A stretch of DNA of 64,000 nt from Epiperipatus broadwayi (lineage: Eukaryota; Onychophora; Udeonychophora; Euonychophora; Peripatidae): positions 4,290,055 to 4,354,054 of the forward strand of contig JAQFVV010012476.1 in NCBI GenBank assembly GCA_028023455.1. Direction: 5' to 3'. This document shows positions 56,091-64,000 of this stretch, piece by piece. Below the pieces are notes generated by a model, which worked only from the letters and a program-made list of their open reading frames with translations, ran no database searches and was not told the DNA's origin. Numbering within the stretch: position 1 is the first letter of the stretch; each line of letters starts with the position of its first letter. A program made the position numbers and the translations under genes.

Positions 56091-56589
56091 ATGGAAAACT
56101 TGGGAGACAAATCTTATTAAGAAAAACAATATTCAGAATTGATATTCCTAATCTTCAGAAACATTCTAATGAATTTAAATTAGAATTTGCAAATCACTTT
56201 GAAATATTTGCATATTTTGAACATCATTCAGATTTGAATGAAATCAATAGAAAAGTAATGGACACACTTTTAAAATTGGGACAAAGATAGCAGGTAAGAA
56301 AACAGCATTAGACCAATAAAATTTTCTACTGAGACTAGAGAATTTATGAAAAACAGAACGAAAATGAAAATATATAAAAATAATGCATTAAGAGGAAGTG
56401 AATATCTTGAACTTTGTAAAATGATGTGAAAAAAAGTTTATAATGATATAAGAAAGTATAATTGTGATCTAACAAGGAAAGATATAGAAAAGAATAAAAA
56501 TCTGAAGAGTGTAAAAGAATATTTTGGTATTGGTCAAAAAATTAGTTCCGCAATAAAAAAATAAAAAAGATGGAACTATTACCAAAAAA

Positions 56590-57980
56590 TGAGATGATAA
56601 CATGAAATATGTAGAAGAGTTCTATCAAGAATTATATAGTAATAAAGAACAAGTACCTCCTCAATCTATTATAACTTCTGAATTGCCCAAGAATTTAAAT
56701 GAAAAAGTGAGACATGAAATTAAATTTATAAAGAAGGGGAAAGCTCCAGGTATTGGTGGAATTTTAATCAATATATTAAAAGAAGCACTCGAAGAAATAT
56801 AAAAAACGTTGGCAAAGTTATATACCAAATGTCTAAATAATAAAGATATACCAGATGATTGGAAGAATGCAGTATTAATATTAATATTTTAAAAAGATGA
56901 TAAAGACAATATTAGAAATTAAAGACCTATTAGCCTTTTATCAGTTTTATACAAAATTTTTACCAAGATAATTACAACTTGTCTCCATAAAGCATTGGAT
57001 TTCAACAACTAAAAGAACAAGCTGGATTTAAAAGTTGTTTTAGTACACTAAATTATATCCAAATATTGAGAGACATAGAAAGCATCAATGAATATGAGTT
57101 GTTATTATACTTTGGATATGTGGATTATGAAAAGACATTAGATTCTTAAGTATTTCTTCAATGATTAAAGCATTAGATCATTAAAAAATTGCAACCACAG
57201 TAATTAGATTACATAATGATACTAAGAAGGTAAATAGTGAAAAAGTGTAAGATAGGGGGGGTCTCTATATCTCCAAAACTTGTTATGGTATTGCTGCAAG
57301 AAGTGTTTTGGGTATTAAAATGGAAGTGCTAAATGAATAAAAGTAAATGAAGATTATTTAAATCATTTAGATTTTGCAGATGCTGTAGTTGTTTTTTTTT
57401 TTTGCAAATAATGCATGTGCTTCAGGAAAATTTGCAATAGTTATCACATGAAAATAAGAAAGTAGGTCTAAAGGTGAGATGTATAAAGACTAAAGTAATG
57501 TTCAATGGAATTTCTCAAAGGATGAAAATAAAGATTGATAATGATGAGTCTGAAGAAGTTAACAACTACAAATACTTTGGTCAGATTATTATTACAAACG
57601 GAAGCATAATACAATAAATTAATCACGGGATTAAACTTGGTTGGTCTGCTTTTGAAAGAAATAACTTAATATTAAAAGGAAATTTGTTTACACGCTTGAA
57701 AATTGTTTTTAACAAATATGTTTTACCAGTTATTACTTATGAATCTGAGACTTGGACATTTATCAGAAAAGCAATACAGAGGTTTCAGGCCACTCAGAAA
57801 AGTATGGTGAGATTGATGTTCGGAATAACAAGAAGTGATTGAGAACACAATATATAGGTAAGAGAAAAAATAGGAGTTTCTGACATCATTGAAAAAATTA
57901 AGAGACTGAAATAAAGTTAGGTTGAAGAGATGATAATAGATGGACAGTTCAAATATTAAACTGAATTCCAAGATATTGCA
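56590..57980 (+). pseudogene. Reverse transcriptase and C-terminal region of LINE copy 3
   Basis: The frame at 56602-56802 reads VEEFYQELYSNKEQVPPQ and later KKGKAPGIGGI. The fingers follow at 56820-56990, a decayed motif A near 57110-57145 (YVDYEKTLDS with the first aspartate shifted), a motif B region near 57240-57290 (GGSLYLQNL in a wrong frame), and a FADA-like remnant of the FADD motif near 57370, interrupted by a T run at 57393-57402. C-terminal text SETWTFIRKAIQRF lies near 57750. Antisense open frames over this region are shadows. Confidence 0.75.
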
Positions 57981-58184
57981 AAAGATCCAGAAAAAGACAA
58001 GTGGGATGGATGGATGAAATAAGTAGGTGTGCAGGAGTGTTATGCAGAAAAGAGGCTAGAGATCAGAGAAGTTTGATCAAACTTGGAGAGATCTTTATTC
58101 TGCTGCATGATTGACAATGATGATGATGATGAACAAATAAGAATTTAGTGCTAAATATTTTGTTTTGGGATTAACTCATCACAA

Positions 58185-58187
<3 letters not shown>

Positions 58188-58240
<53 letters not shown>
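58188..58240. repeat. (TA)n microsatellite
   Basis: More than 25 uninterrupted TA dinucleotides, followed directly by TTGTAATGGTACAAAATCAG, again the family-E-type junction text. Confidence 0.95.
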
Positions 58241-58243
<3 letters not shown>

Positions 58244-58660
58244 AATGGTACAAAATCAGAGAGTGAACCTGAGATGATGACTCTCATTATCATCAATCCC
58301 AGTTATAACAAAATTGAAATGTAAATATAAAAGGAATGAACATGAGATATCAGGACAGAACTATCTACAAACTCACCAGCATTACACAAAGTAATAATCA
58401 TTCATCATCATGAATGATCAACCATAAAAATAAATCAACAGTTAATCTTGTGACTGGATATGAAATGGATCTACTATAGACCAAACTAATTATTTAGCTC
58501 TTGTCAGCTTGGGGTAGATTATTTAAACAATAATTTGGTTGCGCAAACTCAGATGCTAATCAATAAAAATATAACAATAAAAATAAACTGGGATGCTAAA
58601 ACGTGCTGATCATCATCAATGCTTTAGCGATGGTACCATTATTGTAATGGCCAATTATAA
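58241..58660. repeat. Unassigned repeat starting TTGTAATGGTAC after (TA)n
   Basis: The left start TTGTAATGGTAC and the sequence near the other end, GATGGTACCATTATTGTAAT at 58629-58648, contain TAATGGTAC on opposite strands. GATGATGACTCTC near 58273 and CATCATCATGAATG near 58397 are triplet-like. It may be an approximately 400-bp short interspersed element with weak terminal inverted repeats. No coding content. Confidence 0.35.
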
Positions 58661-58692
58661 ACTTAATTTCTAAATAAATAAGTAAATTAAAT

Positions 58693-59233
58693 GTAATAAA
58701 CATCACATGACCACCACTTCTTATGCTTGTGTATAACTGTTGTTAAAACAGGCAAAACTCACTATACATATCACCACCACAGCAAGCTAGAGTAATCAAT
58801 GGATGCCAGAAATGGTGGTCATGTGATGTTTATTGGCTTAAAACCAATCCTGCCTAATAGGATAGTGGTGGCTATGGTTATTAAAGAACAAAAGACACCA
58901 AAATGCATGGGTGCTGAACTGAGTTCAGACCTATATGACTATATAAGCTAATGGGCTTGAATTGAAAACATTAAGGTGTTTTCAGTTTAAGACTCATAGT
59001 TTAGTAGTTAAATGGAGTTAAAAGGTGGCTGCTGGAGGGTTGCATTAGATCCTAAGATCTAGGTGCAGTGCTCTCAGATCCAAGGCTCCTCACTGACAAA
59101 GGCCACAAGCCAGAAACTAGTCTGGGGATATTCGATGAGTTCACACTAGATGGGGATTTTATGCACAAGCCTTCTGGCATCTATTGATCACTAGCTTGCT
59201 GTGTGTGGCAATACGTATAGTGAGTTTTGCCTG
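58693..59233. mobile_element. GGCAAAACTC inverted-repeat family, copy 4 (longest)
   Basis: The termini read TTAAAACAGGCAAAACTCAC (58744) and GTGAGTTTTGCCTGTTTTAA (59220-59239), perfect complements. Inner inverted blocks are GCAAGCTAGAGTAATCAATG with its partner at 59185-59206. The lead block AAACATCACATGACCACCAC (58700) has its complement at 58813-58838. Interior blocks TTAGATCCTAAGATCTAGGT, CAGATCCAAGGCTCCTCACT and ATTTTATGCACAAGCCTTCT match copies 1 and 2. Non-coding, with a nested structure. Confidence 0.75.
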
Positions 59234-59469
59234 TTTTAAATTAAAGGTAGTGCATGGACTTCAGAGTATATCCCCTTTGTATCCTTCAGCATCATAAATC
59301 ATCTAGATGTCCACAACTCTAAACATAAACCACTTTCATATAATACACCATTATGCATAAATCCAGCTCAGAGAGCAAAATCTCTATTATTGTTACTATG
59401 ATCAAGAGATATAATACAAACATATATTATTTTAAAACTATTTAGGATTGAGTAAAGTTGCAGTAAATG
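59234..59469. other. Spacer before LINE copy 4
   Basis: No feature. Confidence 0.4.
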
Positions 59470-60189
59470 TTGCAGGAGTTACCAGATGAAAGTAGGACTA
59501 AAGATAAGTGTTAAAAAGATTACAGTAATGTTTAATGGATTTTCTCAAAATATAAAAAAAAAAGATTTATTATGATGAGTTAGAAGAAGTTAACAGCTAC
59601 AGATATCTAGGTCAGATTATTAATACAGATAGAAACCAAACGGATGAAATTAATCATACAATTAAACTTGGTTGGAGTGCTTTTGGTAAAAATAACTTTA
59701 TACTAAAAGGAAATATGCATGTGTGTTTGAAAAGGAAGTATTTAATAAATGTGTTTTACCAATTCTTACTTATGGATCTGAGACTTGGACACTTAATAAA
59801 AGAGAAATACAGAGACTTTAGACTATACAAAGAAGTATGGAAAGATGCATGTTGGAGGTAACAAGAACAGAATGAAAACACAATATATGGGTAAGAGTAC
59901 AAGCAGGTGCTACTGATCTCATTGAAAAAATTGAAAGACTGAAGTGGAGTTGGGCTGGACATATTGCTAGAAGAGATGATAATAGATGGACAATTGAAAT
60001 CTTTAACTGTATTCCAAGAGATTGTAAAAGCCCCAGAAAGAGACCACATGTGAGATAGATGGATGAAATAAGAAAGTGTGCAGGGGTGATGTCGAGAAGA
60101 GAAGAGAAGCTAAAGATCAGAATAGATGGATTGAATTTGGAGAGACTTTCATTCTGCAGTAGATTGATAATGGTTGATGGCAATGATAA
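59470..60189 (+). mobile_element. RTE-like LINE, copy 4 (5'-truncated)
   Basis: It starts just after the FADD motif region (AAATGTTGCAGGAGTTACCA, compare 43606) and ends GATTGATAATGGTTGATGGC near 60180. The C-terminal blocks are well preserved: TYGSETWTLNKREIQRL, LKWSWAGHIARRDDNRWTIE and RKRPHVR are readable with a few frame shifts, including one after MERCMLEVTR. By eye it is the copy most like copy 1. Minus-strand open frames at 59756-60183 are antisense shadows. Confidence 0.82.
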
Positions 60190-60592
60190 AATTCACTGGA
60201 ATAACTTTAACAATGAAATATCAATTTATTAATTGTAATTAAAATAAAATTAAGATCTGTTGAATAAGACTATACATATAAAATAAGTTTTTTGATTTTA
60301 ATTAATACCAAAAAGAAATTCATTATTACATTGTAATTTACATCTATCTCCCAATAAGTTTGCATACACCACCTAGATATTTCAGCACACAGTCATACCT
60401 GTATAATATAAACTGAACATATTTGAATTGTGATGAAGTAGTAATAAAAATATGATTAATTTAAACATAAATGTGTCTACTTGACATGCATTTATATAAG
60501 CACACAGATATGCTGTAACATATGTGAATTGTCATATAATAATAAAAAAGCTATCACATTTTAATGAAATGTAAATAATGACTGTTTTCATA
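60190..60592. other. Intergenic A+T-rich sequence
   Basis: No feature. Confidence 0.4.
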
Positions 60593-60598
60593 TATATG

Positions 60599-60638
<40 letters not shown>

Positions 60639-60639
60639 G
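60593..60639. repeat. Compound microsatellite (TA)n(TG)n
   Basis: TA dinucleotides followed by an uninterrupted TG run. Confidence 0.9.
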
Positions 60640-61534
60640 CTACCCATGGAAATGTGTGCACACCCTGACCTTTAAAGCTTATATTTTAATTTGTCAAAAT
60701 ATACTTATTAAAAAATATATTTTCCACAATTAATTCCATGTTTAATATATACATAAAATTTACACATATGTTTGCATATATAAAAAAAAAAGTATGAATC
60801 AAAGTTATTAGTTCATTCATTATTTCTAATGAAAAAAAATTTTCATTAATATGTATATATATTATAATGGTTGGAAAGTAAGACTCTTACCCTATCTGCC
60901 ATACAGGGCCCACTAGGCCATTTGAACCTACAAAATGTATAATGTAGGCAGATACTTCTTGCTAAGGTCTAATTTTATTTTATTATTGTCTGTTAGCCCA
61001 ATGGCATTAGCTCAAGGAGTAGCTGAGATAAATTCTTACATATATTTTAATATTTTAAAAATAAATAAAATAAAATAAGCCACTGCCAGTTGTCGCACAT
61101 ATATAAATTTAAATTTGATGAATAAATTAATCTTACTTTAATTTGTTATTATTATATATTTTTAGTTAAAATCCACAGAGATGGACATTTTATATAATTT
61201 TGTTTTAGAATGTTGAGCATAGGTAAGCTACATAGATAACACAATTAAAACTTTTCAAAACATCCAACCTCAGGCCAAAAGTTATTTGGCTAAACCAATA
61301 CTTGCTTCCTGATATACAGATGCAACCAATGCAATATGAAAATGTTAGCATAAAACCATGCTGACAGGAATGTGTGTCTGTCTGATGAAGAAATCATGTA
61401 TATAAAACATTAAAAGAAAAGTTGCATATGGAGGGAGAGTGGTCTATTGCCAACTAATAGTCCCTATCCATAGAGCAAAAGGAAATCAATGTGGCAGGGA
61501 ATACTCTGCATCCATTGGAATGATATGGCTACAC
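60640..61534. repeat. Intergenic sequence with a short repeat after a TA tract
   Basis: At 60848-60885, TATATATATTATAATGGTTGG then GTAAGACTCTTACCC resembles the other (TA)n-TTATAAYGG junctions. CCATTTGAACCTACAAAATG at 60918 holds a weak B box on minus. Nothing else was recognised. Confidence 0.35.
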
Positions 61535-61539
61535 ATTTG

Positions 61540-61610
61540 GGGTCATGCAGTCAATTGAGCATGCTTGCCTTGTATGCCAACATGCTTCACATTGCATTGA
61601 TATAAACACC
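61540..61610 (+). repeat. Possible tRNA-derived SINE head
   Basis: CATGCAGTCAATTGAGCATG at 61544-61563 is A-box-like, followed by an anticodon-arm-like TTGCCTTGTATGCCAA. The B box is not convincing. Weak call. Confidence 0.3.
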
Positions 61611-62660
61611 CACATATCCCTCCACCATCCTCAACTCAACTATGAAACAAATAGTCTGAAATTAAACCCCTTTAAACTAACATAAACGTTAATGAATCTA
61701 TGCAGCCATCTACACCCAACTTTAAATTTAATAACTTAGTTAACAGATAAAAATAAATAAAAGAAAAATGGAAATGATTAGCAAACATATACATAAAAAT
61801 ATTAATAATTGATTTAGAGTTCTTTTGTGTTAGATAATAGTTCATACTTTAGGTTACTAATTGAAAGTTTGTTTAAGAGATCAATCTATAAGTTCATATG
61901 GAAAAAGTTTATACTTCCCAAAATTCTCCTGGTTGTGGCAGGTTTGTGGAAGTCCATCCTCTTGCATTTTGTGTAGATTGTTTTCTGGAGAAGGAACCAC
62001 TGCTTGCCTATACTTGGGTCAGGAACTGTCATAGGGAGGCCTCAACTGATGCAGGAAATTAAATCTATTGCAAGACTCCTACATCATAAAGTCTGCAATA
62101 CAGCTACAATTCTTAGAAGATCAGTATTCAGAATAAGACAACAATCAATTATTTTTTATTTTTATAATATTAAACACCTTTATCATAAATCCTATGGGTC
62201 CATCAAACATGATGTCACTGATCCTAATGTCCAGATGTTTTTCATTCTGGCCTGTGTATGGCTTGGGGATTGCATTGATCAATCTTTAATTTTTTTATAT
62301 CTCTTATCTGACCTTACAATTATTTAAGTGCACCAAGGGCTACTTTGCTTTATATTTAATCAATAAAACAATCCTTTCCATTTACTAAGATTAAACATGA
62401 TTCTTAAAATAAAAATTAATTAACATTTATTTTTATTTTCTTTTATAACTTTTTACTAAAAGTACCAATCTTTAGATCTTTACTTTTTACTACAAAAATG
62501 TACTTTTAAATCCTTTTTGTTTTTTTAAAGTTTTTCATCTGTGTGATATATATATGTTAAACATAACTCGTTTAATTTTCTGTTTTTAAGTTTTTAATAA
62601 ATCAATTTTTATGTATGAACTTGTTTTAATTTTAATTTTAAAATAATGTAATGGCATATG
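61611..62660. other. Intergenic sequence
   Basis: A 107-codon plus frame at 62004-62327 (starting MPILGSGTVIGRPQLMQ) shows no known domain. Base composition is mildly less A+T-rich at 61920-62110. Not called as a gene. Confidence 0.35.
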
Positions 62661-62667
62661 TATACTG

Positions 62668-62683
62668 TTACAATATATTGTAA
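62668..62683. repeat. 16-bp palindrome TTACAATATATTGTAA
   Basis: A perfect palindrome at the outer end of family E copy 3. Compare the 20-bp palindrome at 18719-18738. Confidence 0.65.
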
Positions 62684-62895
62684 TGGTCAGATTCGTATGC
62701 CTTGTTAACACACTGTAGAATTCAAACTCCAGACATGAAACTCAATATTCTAGGAGGAGTTGCCTTCAGAAATCCCAAGTTCGAATCTAAATTCTATGCT
62801 CCACAGTGCCACCTACATGATAATGCATCGGATGCTACTGATAGTATAGTTTCTTGCCAGTGCCGGTGGTCAGGGAGAAGCAAGAGACTCTATGT
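62671..62895 (-). repeat. Short interspersed repeat, family E, copy 3
   Basis: Read on minus, it gives GAGTCTCTTGCTTCTCCCTG, ACCACCGGCA, GTAGCATCCGATGCATTATC, TAGATTCGAACTTGGGATTT, GAATTCTACAGTGTGTTAAC, AAGGCATACGAATCTGACCA, then TTACAATATATTG. This is the block order of 21719-21950. The plus-strand open frame at 62702-62911 runs through it and is not a gene. Confidence 0.7.
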
Positions 62896-62942
62896 TAAAA
62901 TACATCATTAGGTTTGCTAACTAATGACTATGGATGGTACAA

Positions 62943-62945
<3 letters not shown>

Positions 62946-63023
<78 letters not shown>

Positions 63024-63030
63024 TATATAT
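62946..63030. repeat. (AT)n microsatellite, the longest in the window
   Basis: More than 35 AT dinucleotides with a short interruption near 63017. The overlapping minus frame of repeated I and Y is its translation. Confidence 0.95.
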
Positions 63031-64000
63031 AATGTGAAATAGACCAAGGTAATGGTGTGGATCGCAGAAAATAAATAAATATATTCAAAATAAGTTAGTA
63101 AAGCACACAAATTAGATTACAATAATTTTATAATAGACATTTAGGTATTGAGTGATTACAGAAAATATATTTAAAATAGTTATAGCTTAGAGAAAATATG
63201 TCACAAGAGCTCTTGGATTAATTAATTTACCTCATATATGTTGGATAGTACATGAACATTTTGTTTTCTTCTGTTGACTTGGAGACTTTAGTGGAAGTCA
63301 AATGGCAGCACTTATTTTGATGTAGCAGCTTCTTTCATCCAGGATCAAATTAGGTTAGATTTTCAGCAGCAGCAGTTTACAGAAGGTATATGGCATCTGA
63401 TGGTATTATGTGCCACAGGATAACCATTCCCAAGAAAGAAGAGAGCCTTTCTGCCAGGCTACTCAGACATTTTAATTTCCCTTGTCAAAGGCTGGTAAGT
63501 ACAGTTCTCTAAGGGTATAGAGCTGGCTTTAGCTTCTTGTAATAAATTTAAAATATATCAACGAACTTCAGTTTTAATAAAATTAACTTAAAATATGGCC
63601 ACTCTCTAAAATTAATAAACTATATCTGAGCAATAATATGGCCACTAAGTAACATAGAATAACATAAAAAAACAACATACAAATTAATAAATTCAGCTCT
63701 ATATATACCAAGGGAGCTCGCAATAGAACGAGTCTGCAGTGATTAATCCAGAACCAAAAATAGATTTGCTATAAAATAAATGTCATTATTTATCTTATCC
63801 AAATATCTAAAACAACAGGGTTTTATAATTAATTTTACTATTGTTGCTTACTTTTAAGATATTCCGATTAAAACTTTAATTGTTTTAAAACTAATTTTAA
63901 TTAAAAAATATCAAAGTGGATATTGTTTTTTATTTTGATGGCCAAATATTCAAGCCACTAATGTATTTTAGAAAATCTTATTAGTTCTCTTTCCAACCCT
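63031..64000. other. Intergenic sequence
   Basis: Between about 63240 and 63540 composition is more balanced, and CAAAGGCTGGTAAGTACAG (63486-63504) would fit a splice donor, but no frame longer than about 40 codons precedes it and no protein similarity was recognised. No gene called. Confidence 0.35.

Larger units (their letters stand above)
55376..58130 (+). mobile_element. RTE-like LINE, copy 3 (near full length, heavily degraded)
   Basis: The only copy with the endonuclease N-terminal part. It runs through endonuclease (55376-56090), linker, reverse transcriptase (56590-57400) and C-terminal region to a GATGATGATGATGA tail at 58115-58130. It is collinear with copy 1 from about 56040 on. 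Frameshifts and stops are present throughout (for example AAAGACCTATTAGCC with a stop before the R-P-I-S-L-type block near 56920). The motif-A region has lost several bases around 57140. Confidence 0.85.

Noticed and set aside
59756-60183. Minus-strand open frames of about 97 and 121 codons
   Set aside because: Antisense shadows of the LINE copy 4 C-terminal region; same for 57723-57971, 43905-44111 and 42412-42744.
61540-61610. Possible working tRNA-Thr gene
   Set aside because: A-box and anticodon-arm likeness only; no B box or acceptor pairing, so kept as a weak SINE piece.
62004-62327. 107-codon frame with a balanced N-terminal half
   Set aside because: No recognisable motif, and the C-terminal half is A+T-rich hydrophobic text.
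62928-63110. Minus-strand open frame of alternating I and Y
   Set aside because: Translation of the (AT)n tract.
63486-63504. Splice-donor-like GCTGGTAAGT
   Set aside because: No open frame of useful length or acceptor site upstream supports an exon.
1-64000. LTR retrotransposons or endogenous viruses
   Set aside because: I saw no paired long direct repeats with TG...CA ends, primer-binding site, protease or integrase text.

Overview
This window looks like a repeat-dominated gene desert from an animal genome. By eye it is strongly A+T-rich and full of (TA)n, (GT)n and compound microsatellites. It carries degraded reverse transcriptases of four kinds, tRNA-derived SINE pieces, and mariner, hAT and Merlin DNA transposon remains. 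That mixture is metazoan. A mollusc (perhaps a cephalopod) is my best guess, with an arthropod as the main alternative; nothing in the window fixes the species. I found no convincing host gene, intact tRNA, rRNA, operon or CRISPR array. Every protein similarity I can defend belongs to a mobile element, and all are broken.

Layout. 0-8.5 kb: a tRNA-like SINE head, a foldback repeat with tRNA-like ends, a Penelope-like element (minus strand), a mariner remnant, and a head-to-head SINE palindrome. 8.7-10.5 kb: a LINE remnant on minus, with a gag-like ORF1 lying next to the C-terminal tail of ORF2. 11-22 kb: short interspersed repeats, several long inverted repeats, a LINE tail, and one GC-richer patch. 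23-25.4 kb: two tandem arrays. 25.4-27.1 kb: two Penelope-like fragments joined in opposite orientation. 27-42 kb: very A+T-rich sequence holding a zf-RVT LINE tail, a non-autonomous hAT element with a perfect 8-bp target duplication, two more foldback copies and a long hairpin. 42-60 kb: four plus-strand copies of one RTE-like LINE with GAT-repeat tails, a fragment of a second LINE, copies of a GGCAAAACTC inverted-repeat family, a mariner N-terminal fragment, tandem repeats, and a roughly 2.47-kb Merlin-like transposon at 51.06-53.53 kb whose interior is mostly minisatellite. 60-64 kb: microsatellites and one more short interspersed repeat.

How it fits together. The window reads as layers of decayed retrotransposons and DNA transposons. 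Short families repeatedly abut (TA)n tracts, and many repeats occur as palindromic pairs. The most notable objects are the Merlin-like element with its minisatellite filling and triple hairpin array, the tRNA-ended foldback family, the SINE palindrome, the inverted Penelope junction, and a short repeat family whose ends read TTACAATATA.
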